Shown here in pieces: positions 32,301 through 45,080 of a stretch of DNA of 64,000 nucleotides. The DNA is taken from NCBI GenBank assembly GCA_963920705.1, contig OY987228.1, positions 15,483,187 to 15,547,186 of the forward strand. Reading direction: 5' to 3'. Within the stretch, counting starts at the first letter, position 1. Every line of letters starts with the position of its first letter. Made by a program: the position numbers and the translations under genes. Under the pieces are notes generated by a model. The model was not told the DNA's origin. It worked only from the letters and a program-made list of their open reading frames with translations, and did no database searches. The DNA comes from Odiellus spinosus (lineage: Eukaryota > Arthropoda > Arachnida > Opiliones > Phalangiidae).

Positions 32301-32661
32301 TGCTGAACCAGCCAAGAAAGATGCTGAACCAGCCAAGAAAGATGGTGAGCCAAACAAGAAAGATGGTGAGCCAGCCAAGAAAGACGCTGAGCTGGCTAAG
32401 AAAGAATCACCCGAACCTTCATTCGAAATATTGTCCAACCCTACCAGAGTGATGAGACAGCAATTAAAGGTCATCCAGATGGTAGAAGGTAGCCGATATG
32501 TACCCCTAAAAGACGTAACAATTGGGGGAATCATCCTACTTCGAGATACAAAATCACAGGAGCCTGAAAGTTTGGTAGAGCCAGTAGCCGCTGGCGGACC
32601 CAAAGTAGAAGAAGAAGATGAACCTGAACCCCCAGAACCTTTTGAATACATTGAAGACTAA
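29392..32661 (+). CDS. Rpn2: 26S proteasome regulatory subunit Rpn2 / PSMD1
   Basis: A single uninterrupted coding exon of 1089 residues. The start [20 protein letters not shown] and the end [11 protein letters not shown] match PSMD1 orthologues. The order is an N-terminal helical rod, then proteasome/cyclosome repeats forming the toroid ([82 protein letters not shown]), then a C-terminal domain. Rpn2 is the largest scaffold of the 19S base; it docks the ubiquitin receptor Rpn13 through its extreme C-terminus. The protein is longer than the human one (953 aa) because of charged low-complexity inserts: an acidic stretch near residues 300-325, a Lys/Glu-rich stretch near 845-935, and about ten 7-residue repeats (EPAKKDA) at about 937-1004. 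An open frame on the opposite strand (31683-32651) is a shadow. Confidence 0.97.
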   Translation: MNITSAAGIISFLEEDQSELRIFALNKLNIIVDEFWAEISEAIGKIEVLYEDEDFSQRKMAALVASKVYYHLGSYDDALTYALGAGELFDVNHSSEYVETIISKCIDHYTKLRLANAELKEEDEFIPIDPRLEAIVNRMFQRCFDDGQFKQAVGIALETRRMDVFQNSILSSDDVNGMLSYSFKVTMSLIQNRNFRNNVLRTLVNLYKNLEVPDYVNMCQCLIFLDDAQSVAEVLEKLSRVSRESALMAYQIGFDLYESATQQFLSRVLKALRASAPFPETVVSPLLSTPTADPEASSSGVTKKEGEDKEEEMDVDNKATEEAEKSSIASANDVSPKRVILNERDKQLQERIENLATILGGETTIDLHLQFLIRNNHTDMLILKQTKEATRNSICHTATVIANSYMHSGTTSDQFLRDNLDWLARATNWAKFSATASLGVIHKGHEKEALNIMSSYLPKDSGPGSGYTEGGGLYALGLIHANHGAAITEYLLTQLKEASNEVVRHGGCLGLGLASMGTHRQDVYDQLKHILYQDDAVTGEAAGIAMGLVMLGSKSIGAIEEMVAYARDTQHEKILRGLAIGIALTMYGRLEEADTLINSLCMDKDPLLRRSGMHTIAMAYCGTGNNKAVRKLLHFAVSDVNDDVRRSAVESLGFLLFRTPEQCPSVVSLLSESYNPHVRCGAATALGISCAGTGNKEALALLEPMVKDPVNFVRQGALVASALILVQQTESTCGAKVKEFRQLYSKVITDKHEDVMAKFGAILAQGIVDAGGRNVTVGLQSRTGHTDMEAVVGMLVASQFWYWYPLSHFMCLAFKPTCLVGLNHELKMPKMEFRSNARPSLYAYPPALEEKKEPEREKVTTAVLSITARATKKKETEKKEKQNAEEKMEVDEEKKDEIKPKASGSSKKETEAKMDSSKPSTSSGETSKDSKDSKESEPAKKDAEPAKKDAEPAKKDAEPAKKDAEPAKKDAEPAKKDAEPAKKDGEPNKKDGEPAKKDAELAKKESPEPSFEILSNPTRVMRQQLKVIQMVEGSRYVPLKDVTIGGIILLRDTKSQEPESLVEPVAAGGPKVEEEDEPEPPEPFEYIED
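32200..32405 (+). repeat. 21-bp coding tandem repeat in Rpn2
   Basis: About ten copies of a 21-bp unit (gaaccagccaagaaagatgct with variants), each encoding E-P-A-K-K-D-A. The central copies are nearly identical. The 3' copies diverge ([14 protein letters not shown]), a pattern expected of recent replication slippage in the middle of the array. Confidence 0.9.
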
Positions 32662-35189
32662 AATAATTGAAAAATAAAAGAATTACGTCCTTAATTAAAA
32701 TTCTTGGAATATAACTTCTCAAAAGTTTTCAATTTTAACTTCAATTTTTTTTCTGGTTTTCTTTTGTAATTAAAGGCGTAATAAAATTAATTGGTATTTA
32801 TAAAATTATTTGTTATTTTCCATTCACGCAGAAACAAAAACCGTTGAAAATATTTTCAATTTCCCCTGAGGAGTAAATGAAATTGGGAAATTATGCAATT
32901 AAAGCTGATGGCTTTTTAAATGCACAATTAAGAAACCCTCGGTTTGAAGTTGCATGTCCAACCTACATATTCTTAAGGAAAATAACATCCTCCTTTCTTA
33001 TACTTTAACGCAAGCATTGTCTGTGATGGAAAATAATTAGCATTCTACACAAAGCGGGGATGATCCAAAAATTCAAGTGATATTTAATACTCCTCCATGG
33101 AAAGAGTTATTTAATTATTTTTATAACATTTTTTTTTTTTTTTTTCTTCTTAAGCGTTTATGTTGTAGAATAAAGGGGCTAATCTCAAAAGTTTTCCACG
33201 CGACGTAACCTTACTCATCCTTTTTTGTCAGTGCGTACAATCCTAGGCTTTTCGTTACCTCTATGATTATTTTACATAGAGATAGACGGAGCTTAACTTT
33301 GCGTTCATTGAAAAACTAACGTGGAATAGACGAAATGTTTCATTATAAAACTATATGAAATACCAAAACCCTTTACGCAATTTGCGTATAATAACGCCTA
33401 GACTTATAATATGTGTTGTTTGTTGTTAGTGCGACACAAAATTTTAAGTACAAACAAAACAAACAAAGAAAAATGCTTAAAATTTAGTCATTGTTGGACC
33501 CCGTCCGAAAAGTGGGAAAATAGTTTTATCTTAGAAAACTTTTTACGCTAAATATCATAATTTTTGTAGGAAAAATACCTTTGTTCCATGGCGTTTTAAA
33601 GGAAGAATGAAGCTTGCCAAGTGGTTTTCTATGGATTTTTTATATTTAAATAAAGGCCCTATCTGCCCTGAAATTTGCTTCTTTAAAATGCTCTTCCCTT
33701 ATACACACAGCCTAGCTTTGTCTGTACCGTTTATTATGATCAACGTTGTCTGTTGATTCAAGACAAACGGTTTCCCAAAGCCGCGTTCACACTACAAACT
33801 TTGGAACCATTTTAAATCGTTCTGGAAAGGTCAAAATGTAAATTTTTGGGGTCAACCGTAGAGCTTCTTTGTCAAAAAATGTAATTTTTGGTTTAAAACA
33901 TCGATTTCAACATTCGAAACGGTTGCAAAAAGTGTGAACGTAGCTTTTCTGCAGCGAAACATTTTGAATCGACTCCAAAGATTAGTTAATTCTTTGTATA
34001 ACAAAATATATGGAAGAAAAGGAAACGACACTTCTGTTTTTAAGTTTAATGAATCATTCGAACACTTACAAGAAATCAAATAAAGTCAAAAGACGTTATT
34101 CAGTAGCGGAAATATAAATAGAAATTTTGAAACATTTCGTGCCAAAAAATAAACGTATACAGTCTCGATCGAGTAAATTAATGGTAAAATTTCACCACCA
34201 GAGTATTTAAAATTTGTAAATATATCATATTTATTCGCGTTTCGGACGAGAAAGGATGAAATTAAAAGGAATGTTATCAACGTAGCTTATCAAACCAGAG
34301 TTCTTTTTCTTTTCTTAATCGAGTTCTTCGTTTTAATTAAGTTTTTTATATATATATATTTTTTCTTTAGATCTTCCCTTTTATCCTTAACGCCTTGGCT
34401 CATTCTCCATTGTCTTCGGAAGGTTTCTATAAGTTAAAAAGTTAATCATTTTATTTGATCATCGAGGTGTGTACAAGCCAAGCATTTCTTTGCGTATTCA
34501 AGAGAATTAAGTTTGGAAGAGTTGCCTTTTTTGGTGAATTGAATTATCTAACTACTCTTAAAGGCCGTATCTACTCGAAGAATCACCTTTGGAAATCATA
34601 TTTCCTTATGCACACAGTTTAGCTTTGTATAGTGAAATTTGTACTGTTCAACGTCGTCTAGCTGCTAAGAAAGAAAAGATGGCAACGCATAGGGAGATGA
34701 TTTTCAAGGGACTTTAAGAGCAGATAAGACCTTTAACCTTTTCTGTTTGAGAGTCCGCCCTTGAAAATTGTCTTCCTTTTTGCACATAGGCTAGTAGACG
34801 ACGTTGTACAACTCTAATTGCAATAGACAAAGCTAGGCTGTGTGCACGAAGGAAGGTAATTTAAAAGAACGAGCACTCCTATAAAGGGAGAATGCAGCCC
34901 AACATTAAGTGAACAAATATTCAACTAGAAATAAATTTTTAACTTCTTGTTGAATTACACTTCATCTTTAAAGTGAACCAAGCAAAGTGTTGTATTGAGG
35001 TGGGGTCCCCTTTTTACAGTTAAAAGAATAATCCATTTATTTTCTTTATAATTTATACATCATCCCCAGAACTGCGCCTAATAGCTTTATATTTACAAAA
35101 GTGATATAAAAATTGCTTCCCGGATTTATCCTCAGTGTTAGTGGAGTTAGAAAATAGAAAAGTATAAAAGATGCTTACTTTTTGAGGTA
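32662..35189. other. Intergenic with several MITE remnants
   Basis: Contains family A pieces (33652-33751, 34558-34736, degenerate 34737-34890), a family D element (33777-33947) and single family C ends (near 33598 and 34880). Long T runs occur near 33130. No gene recognised; frames at 33852-34079 and 34086-34280 are inside repeats or AT-rich DNA. Confidence 0.6.
33777..33947. mobile_element. MITE family D copy (ends aagccgcgttcacact)
   Basis: Left end aaagccgcgttcacactac, right end agtgtgaacgtagctttt. 171 bp, non-coding. A second copy is at 55449-55631 and a related fragment at about 50580-50745. Confidence 0.6.
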
Positions 35190-38100
35190 TCAAAGATCTT
35201 CTAGAAGACTGGGACAGATGTAAGAGGGAGTGGATAGATCCGACACGAGATCAAAACTGAATGTAATGGAATTGTCGAAACGACCGCTAGACACCAACCG
35301 CGCAGCCGTGTTGCCACAAAATATGTCCAGACTCTTCGTACCTTTCAAGTAAATTAAATACAATTTTTTATATCGATTCCTTTAAAATATAAATTTAAAA
35401 ATACCAAAAATGTTAAATGTGTAACTTTAACTTGCTCGAAAAGTAGGCTTAAAGTCTAAATGATGGTAATTTAAACAAAACTAACTTGGAACCGAGTCAA
35501 GGCCGCATATTTCGTCTACCAAATCCATGGAACCCGGGTCCAATCCGTCACCTCCTTTGATTTCCAGATAGTCTTCTAATCCTCTTTTCTTGCACTATAA
35601 AAATAAAAGTTTCGAATATTATCGTAATTATAATTTCGAATATCAGTCATATTTTCCCCCGAAATAATTTTTCGGAAGGGCCCTTATAATCTTTCCCTCC
35701 GTAATTAAACTAAAATGGAAGTTCTATACCTAGAAATTAAAATATGACAAGGGCGCCTTCTCTTTTCGCTTCGGAACGGTGATGGACAAATTTTCGTTTC
35801 GTCAAGTCATATATAGTCGTTCGAAAGATAAACTTTCCCCTCAAAACGAGAGACGAGCGGTTTGTTTTAATTATAAGTGCAAACAATACCACGTTGGGTG
35901 TTTTGGCAGCGGTATATGTACGCGTGATTAAAATTATTGCGCTTTATATATATAAAATCCCACGCTCTTTTAATATTTCCTAAACATTCTAATACTCAAA
36001 ATATTTTTACGTCAATTATACGTTTCCCGCCAATAATTCGTTTAGCGAACGAAGTGTAAGAGATATGATCGTACCTTTCTCAAGAGTCCAGTTTCCATTT
36101 CAAAATTTCTTGAACTCGGAATTCCTACGCTCATGGCCAACAATTTAACGCTTTCTGGATAAATAATGGAAACGCTGCAATTGATGCGTCGACCGTAATT
36201 TCGTAGGGTGTAAACTCCGGTTGGTTCTTGAAGTATAACGTTGCAGGCTGTATTACGAAAAAATTTATTTGATATTTAAATTTGGATACTTTTACACTCC
36301 CTTTAAAAACGCCTTTAGAAGTTTTTTTTTAATGTGAAGGGGGCTTTAGACGCCTTTGAATTTTGTATAATTTTGAAATATTCTTACGTTTTGGGTTTTC
36401 CTTGAATCTAACGGCAACCGTAAACCCTTCTGATTCGAGCGGAACCTTAAAGGCAATCAATCCAACATTTTGTGACATCTTTAGAGTCTTCCAAGGTTTA
36501 GATGACCCACAAAATTCGGTAAAACGATGCGATTTCGGTTTCGGATGGTCGTGATCACCGGGGAAAAACTGCCCGTTAAGCTCCCATCCGTCTATTACCT
36601 GAAACGAAGCATTCTTTTATCAATTTAATGATTTACTTAATAATATTGATAGTATTGAATAGGAAAGAATCTTACGCTTAACAGTCCCCCTTTACTGCAA
36701 CCTATGTCAAAATCGTCGAACTTGAATTCGACGAAAAATCCCGGCTGGGTGATTAAATATAAACCGCAAACTTGCTGGCCACCTGTTGACGAGTAGGTGT
36801 AAACGCCTTCTTCGGATCTTACGAAAACGCATTCTGAAATGTATAATTAAATTGGAGCGGTTCACAAATCTAATTTAAAGTCTTCAACAAAATAAGAAGC
36901 TTCGCCATATCCAAGTATAATTAGATTTCAAAAAAACCAGAAAAAAGAAAAAGCAATATATTTAATATCCGTACTGGACACCAAAGTTAAAGTTACAAAG
37001 ACGCTATATCTGGCTTCCAAGTTACCAGTCCATTATGATCGAATCAAATTGCTAATTTTTGTGGCTGTTTGCTAGTCTTTTGAACATCAGTAAGACCATC
37101 ATGCAAACCGTTTACGATACTCTTTCGTTAATTTATTCAGAATTCAAAAATGTTGGCACTCTTAAGGTATGTATAACAGTTTTCAACTATTGAAATTAGT
37201 AATTAAGTCCTCATTCGCAGAATTTATGATGTAGTTCTGGTATGGATAGCTCCCAGGCCTAGTCCCAAGTTGGCTCTCAGTTTTTTAGTTTATATCAGAA
37301 TTCAGAAATAATAGGTAGGAAGGTTTATTATTATATTATTATGTTTCTTCTGTTTCAATGTAATTTCTAAGGCAAAGCCAAATAGCAGAGATAGAGTTAT
37401 GGAAAATTGCAGATTTGAATAGGCGAATTTGCGATTAGTTGTCAAAATACTAAGAACTTTTCACCTTAAAAGAATTCTTAGTATTTTGATGCGCTAGAAT
37501 GGATGAAAAAATCTAATTTACAAATAACATTTTAAGACTTATCTAACGTAATCTTAGAAAATTCTAAAAAATAGCATGTAGATTTTACAATTATCAGTCA
37601 CGCCTGGGAAAAAATGAACTTTGTACACGTCGTCTGCCACAATGAATCCCATGGGTAAATTGCACCGAAAGCAAAATAAGGGAAGGGATATACGCGTAAT
37701 AACGTCACTACCTGTTTCTCCCTTCCCCGCTTTTAGGCTTTGTTGTTTGTTATCTTTGAAGTTTTTTATTAAACCCATATGAACAGGTCAATAAGGTCAA
37801 GGTAGCTCTAGAAGTTTAGATAAGGTCATTGCATCGGCTATCGTGGGATTCGTGGCCGCGTTTTTTTTTTGTGTTCATTTTTAAACATCGAGAGTTAATT
37901 CGTTTTTTAATTGTTCTCAGATTGATAACATAAACAATCGTAAATTTCAATGCGTCAACGTATTTTCGTGATTTTTCATTTGTGCGGTAGTATAACGGCA
38001 GTGACAGTGTGACACAGTAGTGGACAATTTTTAAGCCTCGGTGGTTGACGTATTTCGGAGTACCTAGGGCTGGACCTTTCTCAACGTTTCTCATGGGTAA

Positions 38101-41100
38101 GTTTGAATTTGTTTTTTTCAGTGTAATTACACATTAATTTCTTAACCAGTTTGGTCATACCGTCATATTGAATGCTCAGGATTTAGTTTACCTATAGTTC
38201 CGCTTTAGTAAGAACACCGAGCTGAAGAGAAAACCAGCTGGATTACTAAATAATAAACGGAAAGAAAGAAAACAACCTTTGATATTCTTAATTTTCATTT
38301 CTTATAAAGGATTATAATGAAATTTTTATTTGACTTTGCGCTTACGTAGCTTCTCTCAGTTTTCATTTGCTTTCGGGTTATACCATTTTCTTAAGCTGAA
38401 CACGAGCGGTGCATTTGAATGAATAAAAAACTTAAGGATTTATATAGCTGATTGAGGAAGGGATTTCCAAAATATATTCCTCCCATTAGCGATAAGTTTT
38501 TGCATCTAATTAACGAGCTGCAGTAAAGAAATTAGAAACCTTTGGATTAATTACATTTCGCTTGAGTTCAGTTTACTTCTTCTATAGTCGATAAATTAGG
38601 CTAAACTTAGCAGTAAAGTTCTAAGAGATTAGGCTAATTTAGCGAGTCTAATAAATAATTAGAGTACTCTAAAAGAACCATGAATGACTAATCTTGGGCT
38701 GTTTGTTCTAATATTTCTCCAGAGAACAATAATGTGGGTGACATCAAAGTAAGACAGATCGAAAAACACGTGAGCTCATATTAAGGGTCCGATATCGAAT
38801 GTATAGACTTAGTTGTGGGCGTTTCTCCGAATCTCATCAGATTACTCAAAGGACAAATATCGTGGTTGACGTCATTGTTACAAAACCTTTTTTTCTTGTT
38901 AGTGCTCCGTATATAGCTTAAGGATGTGTAAAAACACAATATTAGGATGCGATGACCTAAAAAACCACTATAAGTAAAATTCTTACGATGTTGAGCACAT
39001 TTAGCGTACTAACGGAAGTCAACAGCCTTATGACTACTGGGTAGCTAGCTAGTGTGTTGACCCATTTGTATACAGATGCATAAATAATGCTACCTTCCAT
39101 TGGGATGCTATAGGTCAGGGACAACCTGGAAAAGTCAGGGAATTTGAAAATTGAACCAAATGTCAGGGAAACAAATTGAAATGATATCATGGATGAAAGG
39201 AAACCCCAATATTTTACTTTTAGTCAGGGGAAGTTCCTAAATTGGTCATTAAAACCCTTGTAGTACCATTCCCTTGCGCTTTTATTTCGCGTAATATAGA
39301 CCTTTGTACCGAAACTCTTTAGTGAAATAGAGTATTCTGGGAGAGACCGCGGGGGGGGGGTAGGTGGAGGTATTTCGGCGTATCGAATTAGCCCCTCGCC
39401 GCGAATAGATTTCCTTGAAAGCGCGGTAATCCGATGATAGAGGGCTTTCAGCGGGGAATCGCTCCTCTAATCAACAAGTCCGTGTCAATAGGTTTCGTAA
39501 TGACGCGGTCCCGGATTATCTTGGGTGGAGGTGAACTACCTCCGGAAACGCCGGAAGACGGTTGACCCCGGCTCTCTCCTTCCTGAAAGGAACTAAACAA
39601 TGAACTAGCTTCTCCCTCGCTAAAACGTATCAGGTGTAATACTGCTGCTAAGATGTTTATGAAATAACCTTGTTATACCACCAGAGATACCACGTATAGA
39701 TCTTGCGGATAAGGATGGAGTTAACGGGATGAACTCGCCCTAATTATGTCAAAGTTCACGATAGAGAAACTACAAATTATATAAATGCAATAAAACACGT
39801 TTCCGGATATTTAAAACCTTATATATTTATAAAGTTTTAAGTTACACTCGTTGATGATCACTAAGAGGCTTATATAAGTTTTCAAATTGAGCTACGAAGG
39901 AGGGGCCAGTCATAGAAAATAAATGTAAAAGGAATAGAAGCTTTAGCCGTGCCTGTACAATGAGCAATAAACGGGGGGGGGGGGGCAAGTGATAAAGCGC
40001 GTTAATTGTGCTTTCGGCTGCCTCTTATTGGCTCTTTAAAATATTGTCTGCGCGATGGATAGAAATCAAAAATGGTTGAATTATTATAATTTAGTTTTTG
40101 AAACGGGCTTGTAACAAGGGTTTGTAAACCTATATGGGGGACCACCTGAATATAAAAGGGTAACAGGTGAATGATATGTGGGTTGGTCAAAAACGCGAGA
40201 GGAAAAGAAAAACATTCTTGGTTTTAAAGTTTCAAAACTTCCAAATCCCAGGATCGCCGTCGCTGAATAAATAATTTGTAGTCTATGGCGGAAGGAAAAT
40301 AAGACGCACCCTATCAGAGATGGCTCTAATTTCCGGAAAAAGAATTAAACAGTGTTCGGGCTATTTCAAGGCTGGGACCAGTTTTAAATAAGCTTCTACT
40401 CCTTTTACATTTATTTTCTATGTGCCAGTAACTTGGTGTACAGGCTTTACCTTTTACTGTACTCAAATGATTACAGGTAATATTTAAACCCTGCCTTTAA
40501 CAGTGCCAAAATGATTACGCGTAATCCGTAATCGGTGTACAGGGAATCTGAGAGTGACTAGCCCTTCGTTTACAAATTATTTTCAGGCCGCAATATTACT
40601 CACCGTTTTAAAAAAATGTATATATATTTAAACAATTAGCTAGGCTAGCGAAATCTCGGCTATATATTTTAGCACTATTTCTGTTTTAAATAGTACAAAA
40701 TTGAATTTGACACAACTATGTTTTCAAATAGTTTAAAAAGACAATTATTTTGAATAATTCTTAGGTAAACGAACGATGAAACAATGATGAGTCATGCAGC
40801 ATCGACGTGTATTCGAAACCGATAGAGCAAGTTCAAACGCATGTGAAAGACCATTCGCTTAAAAAATATTCAACCCCTACACTGGTATAGTAAAGGTTAC
40901 CAACGAGCTATAGTTTAGTGCCTTCCAAGACCCGAAGAGTGTGTTTATTCGCGTTTGTGAATTTGAAAGTTTTCGCGTTCTGTGCGTGTATTTTTTCCGA
41001 GTCGCGTGAAGTGTGAACATTGTCTGACCTACGCGTTATTTTGGATATCATAAACTCAACAGCATTCATCGTAGATCTTCAAACTGGTAAGTTTTTATAC

Positions 41101-41698
41101 CAATTGCATGTTTGCTTTGTTTTTATTTTTGTGTGAATATTAGTTTTATCGTGGTTAATTACAATATTGAAATTGAATCATTTAATACCAACAGTTAAGA
41201 ATTGAGTGTGATATGAAGTAATTTGTGGGGTTCCATATAATTCCTTCGCGTAAATTTGTTTACTTTATAATTAACCCGAAGATATAATAATATTTCCAAG
41301 TGAGGCAACATTTATTTGAATCTGAAATTTCTATCCTACTATCCCAATTGTGGTACTTAACTGCGAACTATCACGGGACATTTCGCGAGTTCGACCCAGT
41401 ATTTTTTTCACACGTACCCTAGGATGATAACTTTTTTTTTTTTGCTCGACTATAATTATTGGCACCTTTTCAGAGGATTTTGAGGCCGCTTTCGTTTGTT
41501 TTCTAAGCCCTTTTGAGTGGCTATAGCCTACCCCTGGCGCTACCACTGTTTTGTGTTTCGCGTATGTATAAGGATTTCAATTGTATACTTACGTCCTGAT
41601 TCGTCAGGTTCTATCTGAAACACTTCGAACTGCGTCGTTTCGGAAGATTGTCGTTTGCTTCTGATTGAACTCCTTGACAAACTAGGAGATAATTGTTC
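35190..41698 (-). CDS. CRHBP: Corticotropin-releasing factor-binding protein, first exon not found
   Basis: Six exons: 41698-41593, 36833-36676, 36598-36388, 36247-36075, 35594-35486, 35341-35190. They encode 302 residues in one frame and end TGA. The sequence follows the CRF-BP pattern throughout: QCVFVRSEEGVYTY, VCGLYLITQPGFFVEFKFDD, VIDGWELNGQFFPGDHDHP, FTEFCGSSKPWK, NPKPCNV (across a junction), RRINCSVSIIYP, EDYLEIKGGDGLDP, IFCGNTAARLVSSGRFDNSI. It has two CUB-like halves with paired cysteines. CRF-BP is a secreted glycoprotein that sequesters CRF-family peptides; in insects the expected ligand is the diuretic hormone DH44. The exon at 41593-41698 starts in phase 0 without ATG and ends its pro-region with KRQ, so a further upstream exon with the signal peptide must exist at higher coordinates. 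The intron between 36834 and 41592 is unusually long. Confidence 0.9.
37990..38096 (+). promoter_or_regulatory. Possible non-coding first exon ending in a consensus donor
   Basis: Plus-strand DNA more GC-rich than its flanks ends ttctcatgg|gtaagttt at about 38097. It has no long open frame, as a 5' UTR exon would. Nothing downstream proves splicing. Confidence 0.22.
39340..39610. other. GC-rich island in the CRF-BP intron
   Basis: About 270 bp clearly richer in G+C and CpG than the AT-rich surroundings, starting with a run of nine G. No open frame, repeat or RNA fold is evident. It might be an enhancer or the remains of an inserted sequence. Confidence 0.4.
40915..41090 (+). promoter_or_regulatory. 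Possible non-coding first exon ending in a consensus donor
   Basis: Preceded by tggtatagtaaagg (TATA-like) near 40880 and tttagtg (initiator-like) near 40915, and ending cttcaaactg|gtaagttt near 41086. No long open frame. It lies opposite and 500 bp from CRF-BP exon 41593-41698, so a plus-strand transcript may start here. Confidence 0.28.
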
Positions 41699-44600
41699 CT
41701 GTAACGAAAATTAGACGATGTAGACTCGTGTAGCGATAAGGAAATTGGTATTTTCAGATATATTTCAATATAGCCTCGAAAAAGTCATCCCCTAAACCCT
41801 AATATAATATTTTCCTTTTGATAAAAATATTTTGAAAAATATTATAGACGCTTCGGCGAATAAACCCCTTTCCCTCGAGTATGTAGAATCATGGACTCTT
41901 TATGTAGAATGTACAGTAGAAAGTCTTTCTACTTTCAATAGCAATCGAGAGCTAGCTGTTTAGAAAGCTTTGACGTCTTCTTTCTGTTTCCTCGAAAAAT
42001 AATTCCTGAAATTCCTCACACTTCGAAAAAAGAAAAGTTCGGTTCTGGGGTCACGTATTCGATCAAGATTAATTGTCCAAGGATCGAGGTTTTGCCTTAA
42101 TAAGAGCGAAGCTTAAGTCGGGCTTTTAGTTAAACCAATCTGAACAGCCTTCAAATGACAGAGAAACAGATTTATAAATACCTAGATAAAATGACGCCTG
42201 GGGCAAACAAATGTTTTTGGTGCCACCTAATATAACAAAACCAGACCAATTTTGGTACCCCAATCGCGCCCAGGGGAAGTGGTCCCTGCCTAGCAACGGC
42301 CCTGTTTGGCATGCAATCTTATTGGAAAGGAAAAGGAAAAATGTTGATTGAAAACTGGGATTAAGATTTGTCCTTGATAAAACCGAAATAAACTTTACTG
42401 CGCATGACCCAATCAAAACAACCCCCGCCCCCTCCCCACCTTTTTCACTCACGCTTTCGATCCTTCTTACATATAGGATCCTTGGCAGAATTTCATTTTT
42501 GTATTGAAATGGGTAAAATTTTCTATTTGTGAAAAGTGTAGTAGCGGAATATTTTCGTTTTATAGCAAACATCCGCTTCACAAAACGTTTCGTCTCCCTT
42601 TCTCGGGATGCTTATAAGAATACGAATGTGATTTTTTTTATATCCAAGACATTTTGACGACAGAGTTAAACGTAAGGCGGATTAAAACGCAGTGTTAAAC
42701 CTTATAGGGGATAAAAATAGTTTCGAAAAATGTTTTACAAAAGTTGTATAGAATTTACATGGTTCCTGACTTTATCTTCTTTGACAACATCATTATTTGA
42801 GGATCTGCGAAACTGTTGAACTACAAATCCTATCAAATTCGATTCATGTATTTTGCACATAAGTCAACAAGAAACCTTTCTTAGTTTTCTATCATTTTTA
42901 AAATGGGACAATCGTTTTTTTAGAGATATCTTTAAAGAGAAAATGAAGTAATGAAATAAATTTATTTTATAACGTATGCTATAACTTCCATCAAACTTAA
43001 CCATAAGATTTATGAAGTTTTATATTTTTTGTTGAATTCTAACGATAAACAAATTGAATTTTCATTTAAAATTAAATATATCGAAGAGACAATTTAAGGC
43101 CTAAATTTTAATATTTAATCTGATGTTTTAGTAATTTTTAATTATGGCATTAGACTTCTATTAGCATACGTTATCAAATCAACTTGTTTCATTAGTTCAT
43201 ACTCACTTTGAGATCATTTTTCGAATATGTACAGCCGAATCCAATAGTAGCTTTCCATTTTCTATATTACCTATCCAATTGAAGAAGAAAGATCTTGATT
43301 TTAAATGATTTTAAATTTTATTTGAAATCATCCTTCCATCATGCGGGATATCGTACTATATTAATTTTTTAAAACCCGTATAGGAAAACTAGCTTTGATA
43401 TATCTTATTTTAATTTCTTTTTAAAAATTTGACTTAGGATTTAAAAGGAATATAACATTAGTTAAATTTAATTTAAAGTATACCAAAGTTACGAAGTTAA
43501 GCGATATCACCTTTACAAAACAGAGTTTTCATACATTTCCAAGTAATATTACTTAGCCTAGCTTCGTAAGAAAATCGATATTTTGATGGGAACGTGGTCC
43601 CTTTAAATGGAACTCGATCCTTAATGAGGAACACCTAAGTGTGCTTTACATTTTAGAAATCCTAAATCAAAGGTACTATTCAGAATGTACTTAATTCTCA
43701 CCCATCATATAGGTGTTAAAATTAGTTTTGAAAACTATAACTTTTCTAACTTTTCTGAGTTGGGTGTGGACTAGGTGATCGCGATAAGACTCGTGTGTAA
43801 ATTATCCTTAGATATATACTTTAAATGTGACCTTTATTTAAATGAGTTTCAAAGGAGGCAAGTCCATTTGAAGTTTAAAGTTAATACGTAATATGCAAAT
43901 AGCTTTTACACGGTGCTGTATTCTATACCGCAACGTTCGAAAGGGGAACGCTCTACGCGGTGTAAGCTTTAAAATATACTTTTCGACTTATTTAAATTAA
44001 GAAAATTGAATATTGAATATAATTATATTTATAATAGGGAAAAATTTTATAAATGGAAAACAAAAGTTTAAATGTTTAATTACGTTAAAATAAAGAATTA
44101 TAATCGAGGGAAACGCTATGTTGACTGATCCTGAACTTTCCGATAAGTCGTGAATTATCTTATTCACCCATTTACAAACACTCCCCCAGAAAGAGGGTTA
44201 CATGACGTCAGGTGTTCTTCCACCTTCGTCCGTTTTCCGTTTCCTTATTTTCAATTTCGGACCTTTCCCTATAATGTAATATTTAGTCTTAAGAAGGCAA
44301 TTTTAATTTTAAAACAGTTCTTTTAAATAAAATTTTTCTTCTCTTCAATTTTTGTTTATATAAAACGAATTAAAAAATATATTAGAAACGTCTTCGCTTC
44401 AAAAGCCACAGTTAAATCAAATTATATGGAAATTAAACGTTAACTTTCTTACAATCATTAAGTTAAGCGCGAATGCGTGAATTGCTATTTTGCTAATCAA
44501 AATTGAATCTAAGAATCCTAAATATTATCTCTCGTCTTGTCCATACTCAATTTGCATAATATCACATGAATTTTAGCGCGTTATTGTTAATTTTTATTAA

Positions 44601-44763
44601 TTTTAACGCGTATACCAATTAAACTATACAACGAGATGATTGGTCGAGAAAAGACAGTTTCCCATTCACACGACTCATGCGAAACGTTTTGACGCGGTTT
44701 AAATCGATTCCAAGGTCTAGTATGAACGCGGCTATTCTGTTATACAGTCCGTATCATATGTAT
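41699..44763. other. Gene-poor AT-rich stretch
   Basis: No gene recognised. The 151-codon minus frame at 42126-42581 begins with GTG, has no recognisable domain and lacks splice context. The first CRF-BP exon could lie here or further right; I could not find a convincing signal-peptide exon. Confidence 0.5.
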
Positions 44764-45080
44764 CAAGAATCCATTCAGGTTCCATAAGAATATGGGAGGG
44801 CCGCGATTCAATAACCATCCTCCCAAACTTTGTAGCAAAAGTTCGTCTGCTTCGAATCGATTTTTTCAAGTAAATCGCTCCTGATATCTATTATTAACCC
44901 ACGCCACTAACGACCTTGACATAATATTTTGGGTAATAAAAATGGAGCCGACCGAAAAAAGATCTAAGCGTACAAATGTTGGGAAAATTGCAGACGAACT
45001 TTTGTTACAAAGTTTGGGAGGATGGTACTAGAGGCTAAAGGTATGCTCCCATATTCTTATGGAACCTGAATGGATTCTTG
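44764..45080. mobile_element. Foldback element with 7-bp target duplication, related to family B ends
   Basis: 317 bp. Left end caagaatccattcaggttcc, right end its complement ending ggattcttg. Inner arms also pair (gcaaaagttcgtctgc / gcagacgaacttttg; accatcctcccaaactttg / caaagtttgggaggatggt). The 7-bp duplication TATGTAT flanks it on both sides. It starts with CAAGAA and duplicates 7 bp, as family B does, but its interior is unrelated. Confidence 0.8.

Larger units (their letters stand above)
36834..41592. other. Long CRF-BP intron, 4.8 kb
   Basis: Contains a perfect 14-bp stem hairpin (caaaatactaagaa / ttcttagtattttg) at about 37445-37492, a dispersed repeat at 39113-39180, a GC-rich island at about 39340-39610, G runs near 39350 and 39975, and two plus-strand segments ending in strong splice donors (listed separately). 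No coding exon recognised; minus-strand frames at 37816-38094 and 41331-41546 lack family resemblance. Confidence 0.55.

Noticed and set aside
31683..32651. 322-codon minus-strand frame opposite Rpn2
   Set aside because: Antisense shadow of the Rpn2 coding region, long because of the charged repeats.
42126..42581. 151-codon minus-strand frame near CRF-BP
   Set aside because: Begins with GTG, has no recognisable domain and no donor linking it to the CRF-BP exon at 41593-41698.
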